Below are positions 7,537 through 14,245 of a stretch of 19,957 nucleotides of DNA, piece by piece. The stretch's first letter is position 1. The number at the start of each line of letters is the position of its first letter. Under the pieces are notes generated by a model. That model worked only from the letters and a program-made list of their open reading frames with translations, had not been told where the DNA came from and searched no databases. Source of the DNA: DATKEH01 sp035546355 (GTDB lineage: Bacteria > Acidobacteriota > Thermoanaerobaculia > Multivoradales > JAIOJS01); NCBI GenBank assembly GCA_035546355.1, contig DATKEH010000039.1, positions 1 through 19,957 of the forward strand, in the 5' to 3' direction. The position numbers and the translations under genes were made by a program.

Positions 7537-8583
7537 TCAGCCGCCGCCGTCGCGTTGCCAGCCGAGCTGCTCGAGCCCTACCGACAGCTTGCGCAGCGTC
7601 TCCATGTCGACCAGCGTGTAGTTGGCGTCGAAGCGGATCGAGCAGCCAGCCGGGGCGGCGGCTTCGCCTTCGCCCTCGGTGCCGGCCGCGGTCGGCCCCG
7701 GGTCCGCCGCAGCCTCCGCGGCGCCACCCTCCGGCGAGGGGCTGTCGACGCCCTCGTCGGCCGCACCGCTCTGCCGGGGCGCCGCGCCGGAGCCAGCGAC
7801 CGAGTCTCCCACCGGTATGGTCAGCTGGTGAAACCCGACGCCGCTGAGGGTCGCGGCGAAGCCGCTGCAGTCGGAGACCAGCCGCACCGACGGCTCGACC
7901 GCCCCGTCCTCCATCGCCAGCCTCAGCCCCGGGGTCGGCACCGGGATCTGCAACACCAGCCACACCTGGGCCGGCCCTTCCAGGCCCACGACCGTGATGC
8001 CGCCGTCGCCGGTCAGCCAGCGGCGGGCCACCGTCTGCCGATCGGTCCCCGGCTCGACCGGCAGCCAGCCCTCCGAGAAGGTGAACCTGGGGCCCTCGGG
8101 ATCGAGAGCCGGTACGTCCACCTGCGCCACCACGTACTCCTGGCGGCCCACCTCCGGTCCCTCGACCACCAGCGGCCAACGGTGGGAGCTGCCGTCGTAG
8201 AGCCCCACCGTCAGCCGGTAGGCGCCGGGGGGCAGGGCCGGAGCGATGGCGGAGTGGACCAGGTGCAGCCGGTCGATCACCCTCGCCCCCGATTCCCAGG
8301 GCTCCGGAAAGGCGTGGTCGTAGGTCCGCACCACCACCCCCTCGGCGTCCAGCAGGTGGACGAACACCAGGGGCTCGGTGGCGCGCTGCTCCAGGGGTCG
8401 GAGGATCTCCCAGCGCAGGTCCACCGGCATCACCCGGCCGTGGGTGAGGTCGAGACGGGCGGTATCGACCACCAGCCGCGCCACCGCCTCCTGCTCTCTG
8501 GCGCAGCCGGTGACACCGACCGCGGCGGCCAGGATCGTGCCGAGGGCCATCAGGCGCAGCAGGTTCGCTCGTGTCGCGGTCAT
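7537..8583 (-). CDS. Putative lipoprotein with beta-sandwich domains, function unknown
   Basis: 348 residues. A lipoprotein signal ends at VTGC with Cys27 as the lipidation site. Residues about 35-160 contain FVHLLDAEG, ESGARVIDR and LPPGAYRLTVGLYDG, a beta-rich pattern also found at the C-terminal ends of some GT39-type membrane glycosyltransferases. A second beta-rich segment (about 200-260) is broken by a low-complexity Gly/Ala/Ser/Glu stretch (261-312) before a final block starting CSIRFDANYTLVD. The frame stays open upstream to 8874, but the ATG at 8583 has GAGG seven bases upstream and starts exactly at the signal peptide. No enzyme motif was recognised. Confidence 0.78.
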   Translation of the reverse strand: MTATRANLLRLMALGTILAAAVGVTGCAREQEAVARLVVDTARLDLTHGRVMPVDLRWEILRPLEQRATEPLVFVHLLDAEGVVVRTYDHAFPEPWESGARVIDRLHLVHSAIAPALPPGAYRLTVGLYDGSSHRWPLVVEGPEVGRQEYVVAQVDVPALDPEGPRFTFSEGWLPVEPGTDRQTVARRWLTGDGGITVVGLEGPAQVWLVLQIPVPTPGLRLAMEDGAVEPSVRLVSDCSGFAATLSGVGFHQLTIPVGDSVAGSGAAPRQSGAADEGVDSPSPEGGAAEAAADPGPTAAGTEGEGEAAAPAGCSIRFDANYTLVDMETLRKLSVGLEQLGWQRDGGG

Positions 8584-8659
8584 CTCGGGGCCTCGTGACG
8601 CGCCGGCCAGGTGATGGACGGGATGGGAGGGGACCCGCCGCCGGCTCGTCGAGTCCGGG

Positions 8660-8687
8660 ATCTTATCGCGCGAGGAGGGAGAGTCGA
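8660..8687 (-). promoter_or_regulatory. Candidate sigma-70-type promoter for the lipoprotein gene
   Basis: On the minus strand TCGACT (8687-8682, 4 of 6 to TTGACA) and TAAGAT (8665-8660, 4 of 6 to TATAAT) are 16 bp apart. This is the most complete -35/-10 pair noticed in the window. It lies about 75 bp upstream of the ATG at 8583 and downstream of udk. Confidence 0.35.
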
Positions 8688-8703
8688 GCGCGACTGCGTT
8701 CCC

Positions 8704-8728
8704 GCGGCGGTCGCAACGGTCCCGCCGC
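8704..8728 (-). terminator. GC hairpin after udk, possible terminator
   Basis: A perfect 7-bp stem GCGGCGG/CCGCCGC with an 11-base loop starts 6 bases past the udk stop. No U-tract follows, so it is not a classical intrinsic terminator. It could assist Rho-type termination or protect the transcript 3' end of the def-to-udk run. Confidence 0.35.
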
Positions 8729-8734
8729 TTCCGG

Positions 8735-9403
8735 CTACCGGGCCAGCAGCTGTTCGATGCGCGCGGCGACCATCGCCATGGCGACGCGGTTCTCGCCACC
8801 CTCGGGGACGATGACGTCGGCCCATCGCTTGGACGGCTCGACGAACTCGAGGTGCATCGGCCGCACGGTCGCAAGGTACTGGCGGAGCACGTCGTCCATG
8901 GTCCGGCCGCGTTCAGCGAGGTCGCGCCGCAGGCGGCGGATCAGCCGCACGTCGGCGTCGGTGTCGACGTAGATCTTGAAGTCCATCAGCGCCCGCAGCG
9001 CCGGCTCGACGAACAGCAGGATGCCGTCGACCAGCACCACCGGGCGAGGCTGCACGCGCACCGTCTCGGCGGTGCGGCGATGGCGCACGAAGTCGTACAC
9101 CGGCACCTCCACCGGCCGGCCGGCCCGCAGGTCCCGAAGATGGGCGGCCAGCAGGTCGGAGTCCAGCGCCCCGGGATGGTCGAAGTTGTACCCCCGCAGC
9201 TGCTCGGGTCCCTCCCAGGCGATGTCGCTGTAGTAGCTGTCCTGGGCGAGGAAGGCGATGCGGTCGCTGCCGACGGCGGCGAGGATGGCGTTGGCCACCG
9301 TCGTCTTGCCCGAGCCGCTGCCGCCGGCCACCCCCAGCACCACCGGGTGACGCTCGGCGCCCGGCTCGGCCTCCGCCGGCCCGGTCGGGATCGGTCGCAC
9401 CAT
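8735..9403 (-). CDS. udk: Uridine kinase
   Basis: 222 residues from the chosen start. Cytosolic enzyme of pyrimidine salvage that phosphorylates uridine and cytidine to UMP and CMP. Visible: P-loop GGSGSGKTT (27-35, Lys33), QDSYYSD, NFDHPGALDSDLL, PVYDFVRHRR and the acidic VLVDGILLF strand, then a lid region RLIRRLRRDLAERGR, all in the usual order. Length is close to the family norm of about 210. The frame is open to 9481, but the extra N-terminal residues would overlap mutM and are not conserved; the ATG at 9403 lies 65 bp beyond the mutM stop. No SD is seen, but TACAAT lies 8 bases upstream, which may make the message leaderless. It is the last gene of the minus-strand housekeeping run. Confidence 0.94.
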   Translation of the reverse strand: MVRPIPTGPAEAEPGAERHPVVLGVAGGSGSGKTTVANAILAAVGSDRIAFLAQDSYYSDIAWEGPEQLRGYNFDHPGALDSDLLAAHLRDLRAGRPVEVPVYDFVRHRRTAETVRVQPRPVVLVDGILLFVEPALRALMDFKIYVDTDADVRLIRRLRRDLAERGRTMDDVLRQYLATVRPMHLEFVEPSKRWADVIVPEGGENRVAMAMVAARIEQLLAR

Positions 9404-9411
9404 CGCGGGGG

Positions 9412-9417
9412 ATTGTA
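9412..9417 (-). promoter_or_regulatory. Candidate -10 hexamer 8 bp before the udk start
   Basis: TACAAT (minus strand) matches 5 of 6 bases of the -10 consensus and would place the transcript start at or next to the udk ATG. It sits in the loop of a small inverted repeat GGGGG/CCCCC (9407-9428). No convincing -35. Confidence 0.3.
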
Positions 9418-9468
9418 CTGCTACCCCCCGTCGCGAGCGGAGGGCCGACCCGGCACGCCCGGGAGGGG

Positions 9469-10293
9469 TCAGCGCTGGCAACCGGGGCAGAAGAAGGTGC
9501 TCCGTCCGCCCTGCAGCTCCCGGCGCACGACGCGGCCGCAGCGCGGACAGGGCAGCCCCTGCCGGTCGTAGACCGCCAGCGACACCTGGAAGTACCCCGA
9601 GTTGCCTTCGCCATCGACGAAGTCGTTGACGGTGGTGCCGCCCTCGCCGATGGCGCGGGCGAGAACCCGCTGCACCGCCTCGCTCAGCCGCTGCCAGCGC
9701 TCGCGGCCGATCCGCGCCACCGAACGCCGGGGGTGGATCCGGGCCGCGAACAGCGCCTCGCTGGCGTAGATGTTACCGATCCCCACCACCACCCGCGAAT
9801 CCATCAAGAAAGGCTTGACCGGCCCCCGCCGGCTGGCCGCGGCGTGCCGCAGGAAGGCGCCGTCCAGCGATCCGGCGAGCGGCTCGATGCCGAGGCTCGC
9901 GAAGTGCGGGTCGTCGCCCAGCGCTGCCGTGGGGCACGGCAACACCAGCCCGAAGCGCCGCGGGTCGACCAGGCGCAACCGCTCGCCGCCCTCGAGGTGG
10001 AGTGCCAGGTGCTCGTGCGGGGCTGGCGGTAGGTCCTCCGCGACCACCGTCAGGCGGCCGCTCATGCCGAGGTGCACCGCCACCGTCTGCCCCCCCGTGA
10101 AGTCGATCCACAGGTACTTCGCCCGCCGCCGCAAGCGCTGCACACGCCGACCCTGCGCCGCCCGCCCGAGAGCGGTCGCATCCACCGGCTCCCGCAGGCG
10201 CGCCTCGCGCACGGTGACGCCGCGGACCCGGCGCCCGACGAGCCGCGGCGTCAGGCTGCGGCGCAGCACCTCGACCTCCGGCAGCTCGGGCAT
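9469..10293 (-). CDS. mutM: Formamidopyrimidine-DNA glycosylase (Fpg/MutM)
   Basis: 274 residues. Base-excision repair enzyme that removes 8-oxoguanine and formamidopyrimidines and cuts the abasic site. The N-terminus MPELPEVE supplies the catalytic Pro2 and Glu3 (Met counted as 1). Lys59 in RRAKYLW is the conserved DNA-contact lysine, HLGMSGRL is present, and NDFVDGEGNSGYFQ leads into the C-terminal C4 zinc finger (Cys249, Cys252, Cys269, Cys272) with Arg264 in the lesion-recognition loop. Length is normal. The start codon is fixed by the PELPEVE requirement and lies 5 bp after the holA stop, so the two are probably translated from one message. The frame continues upstream but only through holA sequence. 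Confidence 0.97.
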   Translation of the reverse strand: MPELPEVEVLRRSLTPRLVGRRVRGVTVREARLREPVDATALGRAAQGRRVQRLRRRAKYLWIDFTGGQTVAVHLGMSGRLTVVAEDLPPAPHEHLALHLEGGERLRLVDPRRFGLVLPCPTAALGDDPHFASLGIEPLAGSLDGAFLRHAAASRRGPVKPFLMDSRVVVGIGNIYASEALFAARIHPRRSVARIGRERWQRLSEAVQRVLARAIGEGGTTVNDFVDGEGNSGYFQVSLAVYDRQGLPCPRCGRVVRRELQGGRSTFFCPGCQR

Positions 10294-10298
10294 CGCGG

Positions 10299-11669
10299 TC
10301 AGCCGCGGGCGGCCGCGGCGACTTCCCCCACCAGCACCGCCAGCGCGGCGTCGGGCTCGCCGCTCTCCCCCTTGAGGGCCAGCTCGGCCTCCAGCAGGCG
10401 CCAGGGGAGGCGGGCGAGAAACGGCGCCGGCATCCGGCAGGCGGCGAGATAGGCGCGGTGCAGCCGGAAAGGGTGCACGCCGGCCACCGGGCTCGCCCAC
10501 CCCTCGGGCAGATCGGCGGTCAGCACCGGGGCAAGGCGCTCCTTGAAGCGGTTGTAGCTACGCTCGCCGCGGGCGAGACCCAGGCGATCGACCACCCCGC
10601 GCACCGCCACCAACTGGCGGCAGAAACCGGCGAGCAGGGAGAAGAAGGACAGCCGGGCGCGCAACGGGTCGTCACTCCCTCCCACCAACCGCGCGACCCG
10701 AGCCTGCGCCTCGTCGCCGCGCCCCTCGGCGAGGGTGTCGAGAAGCTGCCACACGTCCTCCTCGCCGCGATCGACCACCGAATCCTCGACCAGGGCGCGG
10801 CCGATCGTCTCGCCGCCCGCGAGCTCCGCCAGCTTGCGGTACTCGGCGGCGAAGCGGCCGGCGGAGTCCGCCGTCGCGCCCTGCGCTCCCCGACCCTCCT
10901 CCTGGCGCAGGGTACGGCGGGCCAGCTCGTCGAGCGCATCGCGGCGGATGGCGATGCCTGTCTCCGCCTCGAGCTGGCGGGCCAGATCGCCGATCCCAGC
11001 CCAGCCTCCCCGCTCCGCCGCCAACCGCCCCAGCTCGGCCACCGCACCCCGCGAACGCAGCAGCTCGACCACCGGGTGCCCCGCCGCCACCGAACGTTCC
11101 ACGAGCACCAGGAAATGCCCTTCGGGGAGGCCCCTCCGCAACACGTCGGCGAGCAGGCCCACCCCTTCCTCGCCGACCCCCTGCAGCCCCTCCCGTCGCG
11201 CCGCCGCGAGCAGCGGCGCCAGCGACTGCCGCCGCTCCTCCGCCTGCCGCCGTCCGACCCGCGCCCCGGCCTTGCCGGCCAACGACCAGTCGGGCAGCTG
11301 GGCGAGCGCGGCGGCCCCGTCGCCCGCTCCGCTGTCGACCCCGAAGAGGTGGAGGGCCTGCAGCAGCCGGCTGGCCGCTTCCCGCTGCACGGCGGAGAGC
11401 TCACCTTCGCCGGCGGCCGGCGCGGCGGCCAACGCCTCGGCGACCAGCTCGACGGCCCCTTCCCGGTCGGCGAGGACGGCGGAATCCACCGCCACCACCA
11501 CCTTGCCGCCGCCGAAGAGGGAGAAGGTGCGCAGGTCCGCCAGCAGCGGGCGCAGATCGGAGGGGCGGCGGCGCACCTCGGGCCGCCCGCCGGCGCGTTC
11601 GGCCAACGCCGTCGCCAATCGGATCGCCGCGGGTTCGGCCAGGATCATCTCGCCGCCGACCAGGTACAC
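10299..11669 (-). CDS. holA: DNA polymerase III delta subunit (HolA)
   Basis: Clamp-loader delta subunit, which opens the sliding clamp during replication. 456 residues from the GTG at 11669, well above the E. coli 343; much of the excess is an Ala/Gly/Arg-rich stretch around residues 80-150 in the first AAA+-like domain. Recognisable family features: VYLVGGEMIL at the start, the FSLFGGGKVVVA strand, the domain III pattern EDVWQLLDTLAEGRGDEA, then the C-terminal collar helices. Homology seems to begin about 15 residues upstream (LLDALRQGSASPVYLVGG), where only a CTG (11714) is available as a start; see findings. It lies immediately after the dksA-like stop and 5 bp before mutM. Confidence 0.9.
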   Translation of the reverse strand: MYLVGGEMILAEPAAIRLATALAERAGGRPEVRRRPSDLRPLLADLRTFSLFGGGKVVVAVDSAVLADREGAVELVAEALAAAPAAGEGELSAVQREAASRLLQALHLFGVDSGAGDGAAALAQLPDWSLAGKAGARVGRRQAEERRQSLAPLLAAARREGLQGVGEEGVGLLADVLRRGLPEGHFLVLVERSVAAGHPVVELLRSRGAVAELGRLAAERGGWAGIGDLARQLEAETGIAIRRDALDELARRTLRQEEGRGAQGATADSAGRFAAEYRKLAELAGGETIGRALVEDSVVDRGEEDVWQLLDTLAEGRGDEAQARVARLVGGSDDPLRARLSFFSLLAGFCRQLVAVRGVVDRLGLARGERSYNRFKERLAPVLTADLPEGWASPVAGVHPFRLHRAYLAACRMPAPFLARLPWRLLEAELALKGESGEPDAALAVLVGEVAAAARG

Positions 11670-11718
11670 CGGCGATGCCGACCCCTGGCGCAGGGCGTCG
11701 AGCAGCGGTTGCAGGGGC

Positions 11719-12111
11719 TCAGCTCTCCTCGAGCAGCCCCTTCTCGGCCAGCTCCTGGCAGTCGATGCAGTAGCGGGCCCAGGGCATCGCCTTGAGCCGC
11801 CCCGGCCGAATCGACTCGCCGCAGCTCATGCAGATCCCGTAGGTCCCCGCCTCGATGCGCTGCAGGGCCTCCTCGATCTTGAGCAGCGTCGTGCGCTCGC
11901 CGTCGGAGAGAGAGAACAGCAACTCCCGGTTGTAGGCGTTGTTGGCGCGATCGACGATGTCGTCGCTCCCCTCGTCGCTCGCCTCCTGGCCGGCGCGCAC
12001 GTCGTTCTCGTACATGGTGAGAATCTGGTTGCGCTGCGCCAGCAGTTGCTCGCGGATGGCGTCGCGGCCTCCGAGCTCTTTGAGGTTCTTGGCGGTGTCT
12101 CGTCCAGCCAC
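11719..12111 (-). CDS. DksA/TraR-family zinc-finger transcription regulator
   Basis: 130 residues from a GTG start. DksA-type proteins enter the RNA polymerase secondary channel and, with ppGpp, retune promoters such as those for rRNA. Visible: a coiled-coil region with a tip DIVDRA (51-56) that keeps the DxxDxA residues needed for DksA activity, and a C4 zinc finger C94-x2-C97-x17-C115-x2-C118 followed by a short helix. The start was chosen because GAGGAG lies seven bases before the GTG at 12111. An in-frame ATG at 12153 would add an Arg-rich leader with no SD and would fall in a GC hairpin. Its stop is followed within a few bases by the presumed holA start. Confidence 0.92.
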   Translation of the reverse strand: MAGRDTAKNLKELGGRDAIREQLLAQRNQILTMYENDVRAGQEASDEGSDDIVDRANNAYNRELLFSLSDGERTTLLKIEEALQRIEAGTYGICMSCGESIRPGRLKAMPWARYCIDCQELAEKGLLEES

Positions 12112-12127
12112 GTGGCGTCTCCTCTCC

Positions 12128-12151
12128 GCGCGCGGCCGCGGGGTCGCGCGC
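12128..12151 (-). promoter_or_regulatory. GC hairpin just upstream of the dksA-like ribosome-binding site
   Basis: A perfect 7-bp stem GCGCGCG/CGCGCGC with a 10-base loop lies in the 52-bp rlmH to dksA-like gap. It ends a few bases before the GAGGAG site. No U-tract follows. It could pause polymerase, stabilise the downstream message or be incidental to high GC. Confidence 0.3.
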
Positions 12152-12163
12152 ATCGGTGGTCCG

Positions 12164-12634
12164 CTATAACGGCTGGCGATGGTACTGCATTCCCGCCTCC
12201 AAGGAAAGCGCCCGGTACAGCTGCTCGTAGAGCACCAGGCGCGCCAGCTGGTGGGGGAGCGTCAGGGGCCCCAGGGAGAGGCGCAGGTGGGCGCGCGCCA
12301 GCAGGTCGCGGTCGAGGCCGATGTCGGAGCCGACGACGTAAGCCACCGCGTGCGGCCACTCCTGCCGCTCCGTCGCCACCCGCCGGGCCAGGGCCTGCGA
12401 CGAGAGGGCCTGGCCCCTCCGGTCCAGCGCCACCAGGCGGCAGGGCTGCGGCAGCGCCTGCAGGACTGCTTCCGAATCCCTGCGCAACCGCTGCTGCGGG
12501 TCGCCGGCGGCAGGCTTGAGGGTGACGTCACGAAGCGGCAGGAACCGCTGGATACGCTGCCGATAGTCGGCGCACAGCGCCTCCCACGGGTCGCGGCGGC
12601 GGCGACCCGACCAGACGATCAGGAGCTCGCGCAC
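12164..12634 (-). CDS. rlmH: 23S rRNA pseudouridine-1915 N3-methyltransferase RlmH
   Basis: 156 residues, the usual length. This SPOUT-class enzyme methylates pseudouridine 1915 in helix 69 of 23S rRNA on assembled 70S ribosomes, using SAM. The trefoil-knot motifs are visible: AYVVGSDIGLD (GSDIG 102-106, the SAM-loop counterpart of the usual GGxxG), SLGPLTLPHQLARLVLYEQ, and the C-terminal YHR (151-153). The start is a GTG at 12634, 13 bases after the def stop, with no strong SD, so coupling to def is likely. Pairing a ribosome modification gene with def is a plausible housekeeping arrangement. Confidence 0.95.
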   Translation of the reverse strand: MRELLIVWSGRRRRDPWEALCADYRQRIQRFLPLRDVTLKPAAGDPQQRLRRDSEAVLQALPQPCRLVALDRRGQALSSQALARRVATERQEWPHAVAYVVGSDIGLDRDLLARAHLRLSLGPLTLPHQLARLVLYEQLYRALSLEAGMQYHRQPL

Positions 12635-12647
12635 CCGGCGGCGGGGC

Positions 12648-13184
12648 TCAACCGACCGCCGCCCGCTCCTCGCCGGCGATGAAGCGGTCCCACTCCGCCG
12701 CGAAGCTCAGGGACTGCAGATCGCGCATGCGGTCGAGGAACAGCACGCCGTGCAGGTGGTCGTACTCGTGCTGTACGACGCGGGCGGTGAAACCGGAGAG
12801 CTCGAGGTCGAACGCCTCGCCGTGCCGGTCCTTGCCCCACAGGCGCACGGCCGGATGGCGGGGCACCAGCCCGAGCAGCGCGGGGATCGACAGGCACCCC
12901 TCCCAATCGTAGACCTGCTCGCGCCCGTGGGGCTCCACCAGCGGGTTGACCACTACCTGGATGGGACGGGGCTCGGAGGGCAGCTCGCGCTCGAAGAGGA
13001 AGATCTGCCACCCCTCCCCGACCTGTGGCGCGGCGAGGCCGACGCCGCCGGTCTGGCGCAGGGTCTCGATCATGTCGTCGATCAGCCCCTGGATCTCCGG
13101 GCTCGCCAGCCGCTCCTCGGGCACCGGCTCGGACGGCGCACGCAGGGCCGGATGTCCCAGTCGCACGATCTCCCTCGGTGCCAT
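12648..13184 (-). CDS. def: Peptide deformylase
   Basis: 178 residues. Metalloenzyme that removes the formyl group from the N-terminal Met of new proteins at the ribosome. All three signature motifs are intact: GVGLAAPQ (47-54), EGCLS (Cys97 as metal ligand) and QHEYDHLHG (His139 and His143 as ligands, Glu140 as catalytic base). Spacing and length are normal. The ATG at 13184 has AAGGA nine bases upstream and a TATACT hexamer 20 bases upstream, so this is probably the first gene of the run def, rlmH, dksA-like, holA, mutM, udk. The frame continues upstream without homology. Confidence 0.97.
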   Translation of the reverse strand: MAPREIVRLGHPALRAPSEPVPEERLASPEIQGLIDDMIETLRQTGGVGLAAPQVGEGWQIFLFERELPSEPRPIQVVVNPLVEPHGREQVYDWEGCLSIPALLGLVPRHPAVRLWGKDRHGEAFDLELSGFTARVVQHEYDHLHGVLFLDRMRDLQSLSFAAEWDRFIAGEERAAVG

Positions 13185-13193
13185 GGTCGAAGG

Positions 13194-13210
13194 TCCTTGC
13201 GATCAGTATA
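13194..13210 (-). promoter_or_regulatory. Candidate -10 and ribosome-binding site for def
   Basis: TATACT (13210-13205, 5 of 6 to the -10 consensus) and AAGGA (13198-13194, nine bases before the ATG) lie in the 79-bp gap divergent to the hydrolase gene. The -35 region is poor. This would be the main promoter of the minus-strand housekeeping run. Confidence 0.4.
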
Positions 13211-13246
13211 CAACCTCCGCTGCAGGGAGCCGGCCCCCACCCCCCG

Positions 13247-13255
13247 TGCTATCCT
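13247..13255 (+). promoter_or_regulatory. Extended -10 candidate 8 bp before the alpha/beta hydrolase start
   Basis: TGC followed directly by TATCCT (13250-13255) resembles an extended -10 element. The ATG at 13264 lies 8 bases beyond and has no SD, so the transcript may be leaderless. Confidence 0.3.
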
Positions 13256-13263
13256 CGCCAGCC

Positions 13264-14235
13264 ATGTCCGGGCAGGAGCCCACGTCAGGCCGGCCGCGGC
13301 TGATGCGCGCCGCCGCCCTGGCGGCCGCGGCCCTGGCCCTGCCGGCCCTGCTCCGCCTCGTGCGGCGCTCCCCTCCGCCCCTTCCCATCCCCTGGGGACG
13401 GGCCCACCGCTACGTCTGGCGCGGCCACACCGTGACCTTCCAGCAGGCCGGCGATGGCGCGCCCCTGCTGCTGCTCCACTCCCTGGGGCCGGGCCATGAC
13501 GGCGCCGAGTGGCGTGGCGTCGCCGAGCGGCTGGCGGCGCGCTTCCGGGTGCTCGTCCCCGATCTTCCCGGCTGGGGTCGCTCGGCGCTGCTGGAGCGCA
13601 CCCCGACGGCCGAGCTGTATCGCGACTTCGTCGGCGACTTCCTCGCCGAAGTGGTGCGCGAGCCGGCGCCGGTGGTGGCGGCCGGCGGCAGCGCCCCGTT
13701 CGCCGCCGCCGCCGCGAGCGCGCTCCCCGAGGCGGTGCGACTGCTCGGGGTGGTGACCCCGCGCGGGCTCGGCGGATCCCCGCGACCGCAGCTCTGGCCG
13801 CGCCTGCTGGACCTGCCGGTCCTGGGTGCGCCGGCGTTCGCCCTCGCCACCTCGCGGATCGCCGTGGAGCGTCACCTGCGGTCTCGTCTGGATCGGCCGG
13901 AGGTGGTCGATGCCGGGCGACTGGCCCATCACCTGCGCTCCTGCCGGCGGCCCGGCGCCGACCGCGCCCTGATCGCCTGGTGGCAGGGCCGCCTGGACGC
14001 CGATGCGGCTCCCGCCCTGGCCCAGCTCGGCGCGCCACTGTGGATCGCCTGGGGCCGGTTGGCGCAGCGGCCGCCCGTCGGGGATGCCGACCTGTGGCTG
14101 CGGCTCGTCCCGGCGGCGCGAGTCGACGTCTTCGAGGGGTGCGGCGACCTGCCGCACGTCGAGCACGCGGGCCTGTTCTGCCGTGCCTTCGAGCAGCAGC
14201 TGGGCGCGCTGCCCGATTCGGTACGCACCGCGTGA
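13264..14235 (+). CDS. Alpha/beta-hydrolase-fold protein with altered catalytic triad
   Basis: 323 residues. A hydrophobic N-terminal segment (about 15-32) may anchor it in the membrane. The core shows the fold's order: LLLLHSLGPGHDG, the strand RVLVPDLPGWGRS, a nucleophile-elbow-like AAGGSAP with Ser143, a cap region, then WIAWGRLAQ and GCGDLPHVEH. In active members the acid usually follows WGxx and the base is the His of GHLP. Here these positions are Ala267 and Asp295, with His298 three residues further on, so activity is doubtful or the triad is rearranged. The ATG at 13264 was chosen over a long upstream extension that runs antisense through def. ileS starts 10 bases after its stop. Substrate unknown. 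Confidence 0.85.
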   Translation: MSGQEPTSGRPRLMRAAALAAAALALPALLRLVRRSPPPLPIPWGRAHRYVWRGHTVTFQQAGDGAPLLLLHSLGPGHDGAEWRGVAERLAARFRVLVPDLPGWGRSALLERTPTAELYRDFVGDFLAEVVREPAPVVAAGGSAPFAAAAASALPEAVRLLGVVTPRGLGGSPRPQLWPRLLDLPVLGAPAFALATSRIAVERHLRSRLDRPEVVDAGRLAHHLRSCRRPGADRALIAWWQGRLDADAAPALAQLGAPLWIAWGRLAQRPPVGDADLWLRLVPAARVDVFEGCGDLPHVEHAGLFCRAFEQQLGALPDSVRTA

Positions 14236-14245
14236 GGGGGCTCCG

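Noticed and set aside
7189..8598. 469-codon plus-strand frame
   Set aside because: It overlaps the CARDB-like gene out of frame and then runs antisense to the lipoprotein, which has a proper lipobox and SD. No domain was recognised in it.
10458..11795. 445-codon plus-strand frame
   Set aside because: Antisense to holA; Gln/Arg/Gly-rich and featureless.
14003..14245. N-terminal extension of ileS
   Set aside because: The frame is open but overlaps the hydrolase gene and encodes Arg/Ser-rich sequence unlike IleS; the GTG at 14246 fits the family start.
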